Assembly (NCBI RefSeq): GCF_009877435.1
Contig: NZ_WXEX01000002.1
Coordinates: 1-64,000, forward strand
Direction of reading: 5' to 3'
DNA length: 64,000 bases
From: Heliomicrobium gestii
GTDB lineage: Bacteria > Bacillota > Desulfitobacteriia > Heliobacteriales > Heliobacteriaceae
A program made the position numbers and the translations under genes. This document shows, one piece after another, positions 17,111-26,760 of this stretch (position 1 is the stretch's first letter; every line of letters begins with the position of its first letter). The notes beneath the pieces were generated by a model, which made no database searches, was not told the origin of the DNA, and saw only the letters and a list, made by a program, of their open reading frames with translations.

Positions 17111-17785
17111 ATGACAGCAAAACGAATTCTGATCGCGGACGATGAATCGCGCATGCGCAAACTGGTCGGCGATTTTTTAAAAAAAGAAGGCTTTCTCGTC
17201 ACCGAGGCCGAAGATGGCAAAGCGGCTTTGGAATTGTTTTTCCAGCAACCTTTCGATCTGGTGATCCTTGATGTGATGATGCCCGGTTATGACGGTTGGG
17301 CCGTGTGCCGAGAGATCCGCAAGCAGTCCCGCGTCCCTGTGATCATGCTGACGGCCAAGGCAGAAGAAGTCGATCAATTGTTCGGTTTCGACCTCGGCGC
17401 CGATGAGTATGTGACGAAGCCCTTCAGCCCGCGCATCCTGGTGGCCCGTGTCCAGGCCCTCATTCGGCGGCTGGAGAACAACCAGAAATCCCTTCTTGCC
17501 TTCGGCGACCTCCTCATCGACCAAACCGGCCGCATCGTCACCGTCAAGGGGGAACGCGTTGACCTGACGCCCAAGGAGTTTGACCTCCTCCTGCACCTGG
17601 CCGGAAACGCCGGCAAAGCCATGAGCCGGGAGCAGGTGCTCAATGCCGTCTGGGATTACGACTACTACGGCGACGCCCGGACCGTGGACACACACATCAA
17701 AAAACTGCGCCTGAAACTGGGGGATGCGGGTCAACAGATCCAAACGGTGCGCGGCCTTGGGTACCGCTTTGAGGCGCAGCCATGA
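17111..17785 (+). CDS. OmpR-family response regulator
   Basis: The 224-residue protein has an N-terminal receiver (acidic pocket ADDESR, phospho-Asp in LVILDVMMPGYDG, Lys in YVTKPF) and a C-terminal winged helix (VDLTPKEFDLLLHLAGN, DARTVDTHIKKLRLKLGD). It is the DNA-binding partner of the downstream kinase, with which it overlaps by ATGA. AAAGGAG precedes the ATG. The target genes are not evident. Confidence 0.95.
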   Translation: MTAKRILIADDESRMRKLVGDFLKKEGFLVTEAEDGKAALELFFQQPFDLVILDVMMPGYDGWAVCREIRKQSRVPVIMLTAKAEEVDQLFGFDLGADEYVTKPFSPRILVARVQALIRRLENNQKSLLAFGDLLIDQTGRIVTVKGERVDLTPKEFDLLLHLAGNAGKAMSREQVLNAVWDYDYYGDARTVDTHIKKLRLKLGDAGQQIQTVRGLGYRFEAQP

Positions 17786-19413
17786 GACACTCCATCAAAT
17801 TCCGGCTCTTTCTGGCCATGAGCGCCATGATTCTCTTCTTTGTCCTTCTTTCCTCCCTTCTCGTCTCCACCAGCCTGGGGAGGTATTACATCTACAAGAA
17901 GACGTCCGAGTTGCGCGACAGCAGCCAAATCGTGGCGACGCTGGTTCGAGAGGACCCGTTAGATCTCTGGGCAGCCATGGAACGGTTGGAGCGAACCCGC
18001 GCGATCAGCAGCACCCTCATGGACGCAAACATGAACATCCTGTACAGCACCTTTCCCGGCCCTCCGCCTGAAGGCGACCTGCGGCAGGGCACGCCGCCGC
18101 CCAGCGATAATTCCATCCCATCCAAACCGGGAGAGGCGCCCCATCCCCCCAACGCCGCGGCGAAAGAGAAAGAGGACTCTCAAAACGGAGACAGCCGTCC
18201 GATTATGTCGGATCCTCACCTGGCAAAGTTTCGGGATCAGCAGCTTTTTCAGTTAAAACAAGGGATTGAATATGGTCGCCAACAGCTGGAACGGGGCGAA
18301 GCATTCACGGAAATCCGGGAGGATCCCCGGATGCATACCCAGTTCCTCAACGTGATCACGCAGCTTCCCAATGGGGATTACCTCTTTCTCAGCACCCCCC
18401 TGGCCGCGATCCAGGAAAGCGCCGCTGTGGCCAACCGCTTCTTCCTCTTCACCGGTCTCATCACCCTGCTCCTCGGCAATGTCATCGTCTTTTTCTATAC
18501 CCGCCGGTTCACCCGGCCCATCCTGGAGATGAACGACATCGCCCGGCGAATGGCGACACTGGATTTTCAGAAAAAGGTGGCCCCCGGCAGCAAGGATGAG
18601 TTGGGGCAGTTGGCCGAGAGCATCAACTCCCTTTCCGATCAGTTGAGCCACTCCATCACAGAACTGCGGGAGAAAAACGCCCAATTGCAGACCGACATCG
18701 AACGGGAACGCAAGATCGATGAGATGCGCAAGGAGTTCATCTCCAACGTGTCCCACGAACTGAAGACGCCGATCGCCTTGATCCAGGGGTATGCCGAGGG
18801 GCTGAAAGTCAATGTGGCCGATGACGAAGAGAGCCGCAACTACTACTGCGATGTGATCATGGACGAGTCGCGCAAGATGAACAAGCTGGTCTTGGAACTG
18901 CTCGACCTCTCTCAGATCGAATCCGGCCAGTTTCATCTGGAACGAAGCGCCTTTGACGCCCTCGCCTGGGCGGAAACGGTGATGGGAAAATTCACGCCTC
19001 TGCTGCGGGAACGAGGGATCCAGTGGACCGTTGACGGGGAAGGCGGTCTGTGGGCTGACGCCGATCAAGAGCGGATGGAGCAGGTGCTATCCAATTACCT
19101 TACCAATGCCATTCACCATATCACCCCACCCTTTCAACTCACGCTCCGCGTCATCGCTCGCGACGATAAAATCCGCGTCACCCTCTTCAACTCGGGCAAC
19201 GGAATTCCCGAAGAGGCGCTCGATCAGATCTGGACCAGTTTCTATAAGGTGGACAAGGCCCGCACCCGCGCCTACGGCGGCACCGGCCTCGGTCTTTCCG
19301 TCGTCCGGGCGATCCAACGGATGCACCAAAACAGGTATGGCGCTGAAAACGTGCCCGGCGGCGTGCTGTTCTGGTTTGAACTGGACAAAGCGGCAGAGAG
19401 CACCTCGATATGA
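17782..19413 (+). CDS. Membrane sensor histidine kinase
   Basis: The 543-residue kinase has a first helix at residues 10-32, an extracytoplasmic sensor of about 180 residues with a Pro-rich insert, a second helix near 220-240, HAMP, the H-box FISNVSHELKTPIALIQGYAEG, and an ATPase domain (N box YLTNAIHHI, G box GGTGLGLSVVRAI). It should phosphorylate the overlapping response regulator. The sensor domain gives no clear ligand. Confidence 0.95.
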   Translation: MRHSIKFRLFLAMSAMILFFVLLSSLLVSTSLGRYYIYKKTSELRDSSQIVATLVREDPLDLWAAMERLERTRAISSTLMDANMNILYSTFPGPPPEGDLRQGTPPPSDNSIPSKPGEAPHPPNAAAKEKEDSQNGDSRPIMSDPHLAKFRDQQLFQLKQGIEYGRQQLERGEAFTEIREDPRMHTQFLNVITQLPNGDYLFLSTPLAAIQESAAVANRFFLFTGLITLLLGNVIVFFYTRRFTRPILEMNDIARRMATLDFQKKVAPGSKDELGQLAESINSLSDQLSHSITELREKNAQLQTDIERERKIDEMRKEFISNVSHELKTPIALIQGYAEGLKVNVADDEESRNYYCDVIMDESRKMNKLVLELLDLSQIESGQFHLERSAFDALAWAETVMGKFTPLLRERGIQWTVDGEGGLWADADQERMEQVLSNYLTNAIHHITPPFQLTLRVIARDDKIRVTLFNSGNGIPEEALDQIWTSFYKVDKARTRAYGGTGLGLSVVRAIQRMHQNRYGAENVPGGVLFWFELDKAAESTSI

Positions 19414-19539
19414 CCGCTCTGACCGGGATTCCCTCCCCGGCAGGATTCACTTTGACAGAAAACGTAGGAAACACTCCCACCCTTCCCATCGTAGAATAAA
19501 TGTTGAGAATACCCAACGAAATCGTAAGGGGGGCTGCGC

Positions 19540-20688
19540 ATGCAGGGACGCTCCGATTCATTCATCACCGGTATTGATGTCTCCAACTATCAGCCCAACG
19601 TGGATTGGACCCAGGTCAGCGCTAGCGGCATCGCCTTCGCCTACATCAAAGCGACGGAGGGGATGCGAACACAGGACGCGATGTTTCCGACCCATGCGGC
19701 TAACGCGCGAGCGGCCGGCATCCCGGTGGGCGCCTATCACTTCGCCCACCCAGAGTCCAATACACCACAAGACGAAGCGAACAATTTCCTGGCGGCGCTG
19801 AATTCGGTCACCACCGATCTGGCGCCGGTCCTCGACCTGGAATCGCCGCCCCAACAAAACAGCGCCCTGACGGGCGATTTTATCGCCAACTGGGCGCGCA
19901 CCTTCATCAACCTTGTCGCTGAAGCGACCGGGAAAAGGGTCTTTCTCTACACGGGAAAGTGGTATACCGATATGTACGGTGTCACCGGACTGTCTGACAT
20001 CTCCCTCTGGATCAGTTACTACTCCACCTCTGCGCCGCCCGACTTTGCCGGCTGGACAGAATGGACCATGTGGCAGTATACCGAGTCGGGCACGGTAAAC
20101 GGCATCTCGGGCAATGTGGACATGAACCTGGCCGTCTCGCTGGACGCGCTGCGCGGCATTGCGACACCGGTCTATGCCACGAAAAAAGTGCAGATCAACG
20201 GCAAGCCCTGGATGGACGGCATTGTCGTCAACGATGAAACCTATGTGGTATGGACGGCGCTGCAAGCCTTCAACACGCCCTATACGTACAAGGGCAACGG
20301 TGTCATGACCATCGATGGCGCGGATGTGCAAGGCGTCGTCTACAACGGCGACACCTACCTCCTCTGGACGACGCTCGCCAAAAACGTGCAGTCCATCGCT
20401 ATCGACGGCGGTTGGAACTTTGTCTACTGTCCCACCAAGAAGGTGCAACTCAACGGCAAGCCCTGGATGGACGGCATCGTCATAAACGATGAAACCTATG
20501 TGATATGGACGGCGCTTCAGGAGTTTAAGACGCCTTTCACCTACAAGGGCAACGGATTGATGACCATCGACGGCGTGGACGTACAGGGCGTCGTCTACAA
20601 CGGCGACACGTACCTCCTCTGGAATACGCTCGCCAGGGATGTGCAGGCTCAGCCGATCACCGACGGTTGGAACTTTGTCGTTTCTTAA
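19540..20688 (+). CDS. GH25 lysozyme with two C-terminal tandem repeats
   Basis: Residues of about 8-205 form a glycoside hydrolase family 25 (Chalaropsis-type) muramidase, with FITGIDVSNYQPNVDW, GAYHFAHPES, the catalytic LDLES and WQYTESG. Two near-identical repeats of about 85 residues follow, each containing KVQINGKPWMDGIVVN or its variant and the TYLLW block. They may be wall-binding or stalk modules. No signal peptide is visible, which recalls phage endolysins or non-classical release. GGGGGG precedes the ATG, and a strong terminator follows. Confidence 0.9.
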   Translation: MQGRSDSFITGIDVSNYQPNVDWTQVSASGIAFAYIKATEGMRTQDAMFPTHAANARAAGIPVGAYHFAHPESNTPQDEANNFLAALNSVTTDLAPVLDLESPPQQNSALTGDFIANWARTFINLVAEATGKRVFLYTGKWYTDMYGVTGLSDISLWISYYSTSAPPDFAGWTEWTMWQYTESGTVNGISGNVDMNLAVSLDALRGIATPVYATKKVQINGKPWMDGIVVNDETYVVWTALQAFNTPYTYKGNGVMTIDGADVQGVVYNGDTYLLWTTLAKNVQSIAIDGGWNFVYCPTKKVQLNGKPWMDGIVINDETYVIWTALQEFKTPFTYKGNGLMTIDGVDVQGVVYNGDTYLLWNTLARDVQAQPITDGWNFVVS

Positions 20689-20727
20689 AAAGGCAGGACC
20701 TCGCGTTCGGCAATAACCCCTTCAGCC

Positions 20728-20767
20728 AATACAGCCCATCCGTTGATGTCGGATGGGCTGTATTTTT
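20728..20767. terminator. Bidirectional terminator
   Basis: ATACAGCCCATCCG pairs with CGGATGGGCTGTAT and TTTTT follows. It lies between converging genes. Confidence 0.9.
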
Positions 20768-20775
20768 GCCTTCGG

Positions 20776-22758
20776 TTAGTTTGGCTTGCTTGGCCGCCAT
20801 ACCCCGTCGTAAAGGCGGCAATTATTCAGTAGATAGGAACTCAATCGATGCAACCGCATCCCCTCTTCCCACAGTTCGTCGCACTTGTTCTGCAACTGGC
20901 CCTCATCCAAGCCGCATGCCAGGATCTCCTTTTCTCTGCTGCGACGCCATACCGCCGTATAGAAGGTCTGGTGGTTCAACACATAGGGATTCAAGGAGTG
21001 CAGCCCCCATCCGGCTTTCCTCAGTTCCTCCTGTTTGGCGAGAAAATTGCGGTATGTCCACCCGTACACTTGGATCTCGTCTTGTCCACCCGGCCTCCAA
21101 ACCGCCGTGTAGAGCGGCGTTTGATCAAGAACCACAACGTTCAAAAGATGCAAGCGCCATCCCTGTCTCCATAACTGGTCGTATTGAGGGCGATATTCTT
21201 CGTACCGGCGTCCAAAGACCAGCATCTCCGCTCCCTCGCCGGGCCGCAGGATTGCATTAAACCGCAGCTGGTTGTTTACGGCAACAGTGTTCAGTTGCTG
21301 GAGACGCCACCCCTGTCCGTGCAATTCATCGTATTGCTTGCGCAGCTCCTGCGGCTGAAGTTCGTACAATTGGGTCTCCCTTTGCCTATCCTTCCGCCAA
21401 ACGGCGCTGTACAGGAGCATATCCTTCTCCGTATGGGTATCGAGAATGTGCAGTTGCCACCCCTGATTCCACAAGTCATCATATTTCGCTCGGTAATCAT
21501 GGTAGAAGGAACCGAAGATTCGTTTTTCATCATACCCAACGGCAAAGGCGATGTATTTAACGTCTTGGACTTCTGTCCCCTGGAGCAGCGTGAACTTAAC
21601 TGTGTAGAGCCCTCCGGTGAGATTTTCGGCCGGAAGGACGCCTGTAAAGGGTTGTGTCTCAGTATGGCCCGGTGACTGGTTGGGGCGCAATGGGCGGCCC
21701 TTGACCTCCACTTCAGGATGGGCGATGGGTCCTGAGACAGGAACCAGTTCACCTTCCTCCGCCCCGGAAAAGAGTTGAACCGTCGCGCTGTATCGATAGG
21801 TCGTAAATGTGGTGTTCTGTATGGCAAACCGGTACTCCAGCGCGTCGCCCGGCTCCAGGGAAAATGCGCAACCAAACCGTTTGTTCGCGATCAACGCATG
21901 ATTGGCATCTTTGAAGTAACATCCGTCGGTATGACCATCGACACCGCCCCACTGCCATGTGCTGATGACAGCGCCTCCTCGTCGCAGGACAAGGCCTCCC
22001 GGGGAATTTGTCAGATGCTCTCTCACCCAGAGGGCGCCGCGACGATTTTTTTCCGGACGAGGCGGCGCCAAAAAAAACAATGTCCCAAACCCTTCCTTCT
22101 TTACGTCGTCATCGCTTGCGTTCGCTATGGCGTTGATCACATCTTGCCGCAAGTTCTCCCAGGGCATCACAACCCAGTGCCCGCCGCCCGAATCGTTGAG
22201 GTAGATATTCTCTCCGTCACTCCCAGTGATCAGTCGCGTATGATGCCATCCTAAAGCAACGGGACGACGGGCCAACCCGCGTTCGCGTTTTCCCCAGAGC
22301 ACACTCTCCACGTAGGCTTTGAATTCATCCCACCGCTGTCTCCAATCATCAGGATTCCGCGACGGAAACAACCACAGCTTGAACTCAAAGAAATCATTGC
22401 GGTAACCGTTGCTAAACTCACCTGCATGTTCTTCATCGAGCATGCCGACAGCCTTCAGCGTATCCTGCCAAAAATAGGCCCGCTCGTGATCCTGCTTGCC
22501 CTGTCCGGCAAGATACCATAAGCCGGTTTCGCCCCATAGGCTTCCCAACCCACCGGTGGGCCATTTGCCTTGATGAAACTGCGCGCAGTTGGTCAGCGTG
22601 GCGAGGTTGCACCATACGCCTGAATCTTGCCGGTAACAGGGGGCGCTCAAGGGTTGATGGGCCAGTATGGGAAACATATCATTCGGAATAGAGGGGTCAA
22701 ACTCGCCGAGATCTGCTTGGGGGGGTTGCTTTTTGTCGCGAAGTTGTTTCTCTGACAT
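20776..22758 (-). CDS. Papain-like (C39-type) protein with five BTRD1-like C-terminal repeats
   Basis: The 660-residue protein has an N-terminal cysteine-peptidase-like domain (Cys in SGVWCNLATLTN, His in LGWHHTRLI, Asp in IYLNDSGGGHW). A middle beta domain contains a BsuPI-like or Ig-like segment (PGDALEYRFAIQNTTF). At the C-terminus five repeats of about 47 residues show the pattern Y-x-ELW-x-QGWRLH-x-LN-...-YTAVWRP, as in bacterial tandem repeat domain 1. There is no signal peptide. The ATG chosen has AGGAGG at 6 bases. Whether it is a peptidase, toxin or adhesin is unknown. Confidence 0.7.
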   Translation of the reverse strand: MSEKQLRDKKQPPQADLGEFDPSIPNDMFPILAHQPLSAPCYRQDSGVWCNLATLTNCAQFHQGKWPTGGLGSLWGETGLWYLAGQGKQDHERAYFWQDTLKAVGMLDEEHAGEFSNGYRNDFFEFKLWLFPSRNPDDWRQRWDEFKAYVESVLWGKRERGLARRPVALGWHHTRLITGSDGENIYLNDSGGGHWVVMPWENLRQDVINAIANASDDDVKKEGFGTLFFLAPPRPEKNRRGALWVREHLTNSPGGLVLRRGGAVISTWQWGGVDGHTDGCYFKDANHALIANKRFGCAFSLEPGDALEYRFAIQNTTFTTYRYSATVQLFSGAEEGELVPVSGPIAHPEVEVKGRPLRPNQSPGHTETQPFTGVLPAENLTGGLYTVKFTLLQGTEVQDVKYIAFAVGYDEKRIFGSFYHDYRAKYDDLWNQGWQLHILDTHTEKDMLLYSAVWRKDRQRETQLYELQPQELRKQYDELHGQGWRLQQLNTVAVNNQLRFNAILRPGEGAEMLVFGRRYEEYRPQYDQLWRQGWRLHLLNVVVLDQTPLYTAVWRPGGQDEIQVYGWTYRNFLAKQEELRKAGWGLHSLNPYVLNHQTFYTAVWRRSREKEILACGLDEGQLQNKCDELWEEGMRLHRLSSYLLNNCRLYDGVWRPSKPN

Positions 22759-22951
22759 AGGCATCCTCCTTTACGCATCGAAATAGGTGTTTTTTAGGAA
22801 ACGATTAGGAAACCTATTCCCTGGTATTTTTACTCATTGTAATTCTAGATATTTGTTCGCTTTCCTTCTAATTTCTTTTTTGAAAAGTAGATGCAACACA
22901 TTCTTGTTAGCGGTCATCCTTCAGTGCCGCAATTGTCACTCGAATATATAT

Positions 22952-22996
22952 AAAAAAAAGCCAAGTGAACGCTACCGTGCGTTCACTTGGCTTTTT
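22952..22996. terminator. Bidirectional terminator
   Basis: AAAGCCAAGTGAACG pairs with CGTTCACTTGGCTTT, with A- and T-runs on the two sides, so it works in both directions. Confidence 0.92.
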
Positions 22997-23025
22997 CGTC
23001 TGTGGTGTTTCAATCGTAGTGTCTT

Positions 23026-24426
23026 TTATTCTTTGGCTACCTCTGTCGCCATGGACCTTTGCCCCTGGTCGTTAGCTCCCTTTTCCTGCGCCCGCAGGTG
23101 GTGGAGATAGCGGTTCGTCTCGGCCACGACGACGCCGGAAAGGCCGAGGAGGGCGATCAGGTTCGGGATGGCCATGAGGCCATTGACGATGTCGGCTAAG
23201 AGCCAGATGGCCTCCAACTTCAGGAAAGCGCCGACTGCCACCAGGAGAATGAAGATGATCCGGTAAGGCATGATCGCCTTGACGCCGAAGAGGTACTCAC
23301 AGCAGCGCTCACCGTAATAGTTCCAGCCCAGGATGGTCGTGAAGGCGAAGAGGGCCAACCCCAGGGTCAGCATGGCGGTGCCCAGCAGGGGGAATCCGGC
23401 GGCGAAGGCGGCCTGGGTCATGGCCGAACCGGCCAGGTCGCCCGACCACACACCGGTGACGATGAGCACCAGGCCGGTCATGGTGCAGATGATGATCGTG
23501 TCGATGAAGGTGCCTGTCATGGAGATGAGGCCCTGTTCGGCTGGCCACTTCGTCTTCGCCGCCGCCGCCGCGATCGGCGCGCTGCCGAGACCCGATTCGT
23601 TGGAAAAGACGCCTCGGGCGACGCCGTTGCGGATCGCCATCATCACCGTCGCGCCGAGGAACCCGCCGGCGGCAGCCGAACCGGTGAAAGCGTTGCTGAT
23701 CACCAGTTGAATGGCATGTGGCAGTTGGTCGGCAAAGATAGCAAGAACGCCGACGCTGATGACAACGTAGAAGATGGCCATGAAGGGCACGATCTTCTCG
23801 GAAACCGTGGCGATACTCTGGAGTCCGCCCAGGGTAATCAGCGCCACAAGCACGGTGATGACCGCAGCGGTGACGGGAATGGGAACACCGAGCCCTGATT
23901 CACAAGCCGTCACAATGGAGTTGACCTGGGGGAAGGTGCCGATGCCAAAGCAAGCGACCAAGACGCCGCTGGCGGCAAACATGATGGCAAGCGGTTTGTA
24001 CTTGCCGCCAAGGCCATTGACGATGTAGTACATGGGACCGCCGGAGATCTGCCCATTGGCGTCGACAGAGCGGTACTTCACGGCCAGGAGCCCTTCGGCG
24101 TATTTTGTCGCCATGCCGAAGAAGGCGGCCATCCACATCCAAAAGAGGGCGCCCGGCCCCCCGGCCTTGATGGCGGTGGCGACACCGACGATATTCCCTG
24201 TGCCGACAGTGGCGGCGAGGGCAGTGCAAAGGGCGCCGAAGCTGTTCACATCGCCGTCACCATCGTTTTTGGCGGTGAAGATCAGCCGGAGGGCCAGCGG
24301 CAGGCGGGTGACCTGCAGGAGGCCAAGCCGGGCAGTCAGAAAGATGCCGGTGCCAACAAGCAAAATGAGCAGCGGCGGTCCCCAGACGAGACTGTCGATC
24401 TGGTCAAGCAGTTGGATCATGTCCAC
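23026..24426 (-). CDS. Sodium:glycine/alanine symporter (AGCS family)
   Basis: This carrier of about 466 residues and 11 helices has the AGCS signatures ATVGTGNIVGVATAI, GGPGALFWMWMAAFFGMATKYAEGLLAVKYR and NESGLGSAPIAAAAAKT. The tandem glycine riboswitch in its leader points to glycine as the substrate. The start is uncertain: a GTG at 24426 is best spaced from AAGGAG, with an ATG two codons later. Function is inferred from family and riboswitch. Confidence 0.93.
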   Translation of the reverse strand: MDMIQLLDQIDSLVWGPPLLILLVGTGIFLTARLGLLQVTRLPLALRLIFTAKNDGDGDVNSFGALCTALAATVGTGNIVGVATAIKAGGPGALFWMWMAAFFGMATKYAEGLLAVKYRSVDANGQISGGPMYYIVNGLGGKYKPLAIMFAASGVLVACFGIGTFPQVNSIVTACESGLGVPIPVTAAVITVLVALITLGGLQSIATVSEKIVPFMAIFYVVISVGVLAIFADQLPHAIQLVISNAFTGSAAAGGFLGATVMMAIRNGVARGVFSNESGLGSAPIAAAAAKTKWPAEQGLISMTGTFIDTIIICTMTGLVLIVTGVWSGDLAGSAMTQAAFAAGFPLLGTAMLTLGLALFAFTTILGWNYYGERCCEYLFGVKAIMPYRIIFILLVAVGAFLKLEAIWLLADIVNGLMAIPNLIALLGLSGVVVAETNRYLHHLRAQEKGANDQGQRSMATEVAKE

Positions 24427-24460
24427 GGTAGTCAACTCCTTCTTGTATTGAGAAAACGAA

Positions 24461-24487
24461 AAAAAGCCAAATCGATGATTTGACTCT
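24461..24487 (-). terminator. Expression-platform terminator of the glycine riboswitch
   Basis: Leftward, GTCAAATC pairs with GATTTGGC (one G.U pair) and seven U residues follow, between the riboswitch and the symporter gene. Confidence 0.7.
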
Positions 24488-24611
24488 GAAGAGAGGATCT
24501 ATGAAAAAGTTCTTGTCACTGTAAGGGGCAGATTCGTCTCATTCAACGAACGATAAGACGCATCCGAACCGTTCCCGGTTCACACTGAACCGGTATTGAC
24601 TGTTGGCCACT

Positions 24612-24801
24612 TTTCCACTTTCTCGCTCTGTCCTTTTGCCTGAGAGATTGAACAGTCGACTCGACCGCTTTGCCCCTTCGGCGCCCTGTCTGGCAGGGTC
24701 TCTCCAGAGTTTCGTCTGCTTGCGGTTCTCCCTGATAGGACAGGGGCCTGAGAGTGTGACTCCTTCGGCGGGTCTGACGACCGCTCTCCCGTAAGCTTCA
24801 T
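24612..24801 (-). ncRNA. Tandem glycine riboswitch
   Basis: Read leftward, two aptamers are visible. The first starts with GGAGAGCGG and has GACCCGCCGAAGGAG; the second has CAGACGAAACTCTGGAGAG, GCGCCGAAGGGGC and ends near CTCTCAGGC. Tandem glycine aptamers normally control gcv operons or AGCS transporters; here the target is the AGCS gene. Confidence 0.9.
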
Positions 24802-24965
24802 CCGAATCGATATGGTGTTGTACGGGTGCATTATACCGTTGCTCTATAACGAAGGCAACGTTCTTGTGAAAAGTTTAATTTTTCAGAATCGATCGAATGC
24901 AGGCGTACGGTGTAACGCAACCTAAGGTCTACCTTTCGACAAAATGGCTCGATTGCGCTTATTCC
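24802..24965. other. Divergent intergenic segment
   Basis: I see no gene here. It must contain the riboswitch promoter, but no consensus -35/-10 pair stands out. Confidence 0.4.
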
Positions 24966-24994
24966 TTGACTTGTATTTCCACGCACTGTATCTT
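24966..24994 (+). promoter_or_regulatory. Sigma-A-like promoter of the DUF2325 gene
   Basis: TTGACT and TATCTT are separated by 17 bases. A compact leader with a terminator hairpin follows. Confidence 0.6.
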
Positions 24995-25021
24995 AAATAT
25001 AAATCGATAGCGCATCTCAGC

Positions 25022-25059
25022 GGCGAGATGTCCTCATTGCGGGACGCTCGCCTTTTTTG
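25022..25059 (+). terminator. Leader terminator, possibly attenuating
   Basis: GGCGAG pairs with CTCGCC, with an inner TCC/GGGA helix, and six T residues follow. The upstream CATCTC can instead pair with GAGATG inside the 5' strand, giving an alternative structure. Confidence 0.6.
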
Positions 25060-25119
25060 GTTATGAACGATAGGCCTGTTTGCGCCTGCGAAAAACGGGG
25101 AATGGAAGGGGCGACTGAC

Positions 25120-26733
25120 ATGCAGGAACAAGATAGCGAAAGCAAAAAAAGGGAGCCCGCCGAGATGACTGTCATCGCCTTGCGGCCCTGTCCCGTCTGC
25201 CGCAAACAAGGCCAGTCAACGGTGCGGCGCGTTACATCCTTTGACGAATGCCCCTCCGGCGCGCTGCTCGTCGGAAAATGGCTCTTTCCCATCCCGTTGG
25301 TCCTCTGCTGTGGCGACAGGCAGCCGGCCACACTGGCCAAGCTGATCTGGACACAGCCGGAACCGGGGGAATCGGGCCTGCTGCGGATCGGGTCGCAAGA
25401 CCTCCCCGTTGTCTCGAAAACTCCCTCGTCCTACGCCGTCGCCATCTCCCCTGACGAATTGGCGGAACGGCAGACCCTCTGGATCGCTCAAGAGGCGCTT
25501 TGGCTTCACTATAAACAGGAATACTTGCGTCGCTGCCAGGCCTTTTTCGAGGCCAGTTGGCCCCTGCCCGCCCGGGAGATGGATCCCTGGGCGCTCGTGG
25601 ATACGCTGGCCAGCATTGATATGCTGCCGCAGGCGTTGCAAAACCTGGCAAAGGATCCCGCAGCGCGGCGACACCCCAGGGGTGATAAAAAACGATATCT
25701 GGTCGTCAAAAAGATCAAGGAGTCTGTTGTCCGCGATTACCCGCCAACAGAACTGGAGCGGTTTTTTCATGCCACGGTGACGGCCTTTATCCACTTCGCC
25801 CTGCTGCCCGGGATTTATTCCGGCAAGTGGGATGTGGCAGATGGGGAGAAACGCCTCGGCCCCTCCGCCCTCACCTTTGCCCTTCTGACCTTTCCCTTGG
25901 TGGACAAGTTGAGCGATATGCGAACGGCCGCCCTCCTGGAACTGGCCGGCGGTGCGGCTAAGGAAAGCGGCGCGCCGATTCACCGGTACGCCAGGACGTT
26001 GCAAAAGCAATTGTCGGATAAGCAATCCGACGTCGAACGTCTATCGACAGACTTGGGCCACATGCGGGAGCGATTGGTCGTCGCTGAAAAAAAGCTGCAT
26101 GAGAGCAGGGAGGAAAGTCGCCGGCTCCGGGACTCCCTGGCGGCGACCCAACAGGAACCGGCGGAATCGGCCTATGCCCGGAAAGTGCAAGCGCTGAAGC
26201 GCCGTCTCGAGGACATGGAGGCAGAGTTGAAGGCCCTCCGGATCCAACAAGCGCGGCATGCGCGACGGGTAAAGGTCAGTCACGGGAGCCCCATGCTGAT
26301 CGCGGCCAAGTTTTTAACAAAAGGGCTCGCCCAAAAAGAGGCGTCCCCTGGCCTGGCGGAAGATGCGGAAAGGGCTGGCGCCGCCTTGCGACCGGTCGAC
26401 TTCACCCGGCTGGCCGGTCTCACCATCGGCATTTTCGGCGGCATCGGGGACAAGCAGCCTCCCGATGACCTCCCCTGCCGGCTGATCCTGCATGACGCTG
26501 AAAAGGAGGCGGCATGGCGAGGAAGCCTGCCCCAGTGCGATGTGCTGGTCGTACTCACCCGAGCCATCTCCCATCAGGCCATGTGGGCGATCAAGGAACA
26601 CGCTGACGTCACCGGCAAGCCGATCTTTTATTCCCGTCATTTGAGCATCCCCGTGATCCTGCGCAACATGGCCGGTAAACTCGCCAAGGATGACGCCGCT
26701 CAAGGCGCTGAACGATCGCCCCATCAAAAATGA
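25120..26733 (+). CDS. DUF2325 protein with central coiled coil
   Basis: The 537-residue protein has an N-terminal region with Cys pairs (RPCPVCRKQ, LVLCCGD), a helical middle, a heptad-rich coiled coil (about residues 310-390) and a C-terminal DUF2325 domain (IGIFGGIG, CDVLVVLTRAISHQAMWAIKEHA, GKPIFYSRHLSI). DUF2325 resembles a small Rossmann-like domain; no activity is established. The ATG at 25120 has GGAAGGGG 8 bases upstream, preferred over an earlier ATG at 25057. The gene converges on the Rrf2 gene. Confidence 0.8.
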   Translation: MQEQDSESKKREPAEMTVIALRPCPVCRKQGQSTVRRVTSFDECPSGALLVGKWLFPIPLVLCCGDRQPATLAKLIWTQPEPGESGLLRIGSQDLPVVSKTPSSYAVAISPDELAERQTLWIAQEALWLHYKQEYLRRCQAFFEASWPLPAREMDPWALVDTLASIDMLPQALQNLAKDPAARRHPRGDKKRYLVVKKIKESVVRDYPPTELERFFHATVTAFIHFALLPGIYSGKWDVADGEKRLGPSALTFALLTFPLVDKLSDMRTAALLELAGGAAKESGAPIHRYARTLQKQLSDKQSDVERLSTDLGHMRERLVVAEKKLHESREESRRLRDSLAATQQEPAESAYARKVQALKRRLEDMEAELKALRIQQARHARRVKVSHGSPMLIAAKFLTKGLAQKEASPGLAEDAERAGAALRPVDFTRLAGLTIGIFGGIGDKQPPDDLPCRLILHDAEKEAAWRGSLPQCDVLVVLTRAISHQAMWAIKEHADVTGKPIFYSRHLSIPVILRNMAGKLAKDDAAQGAERSPHQK

Positions 26734-26760
26734 CCTGGGCAGCCCTGTTTCGAAACAGGC

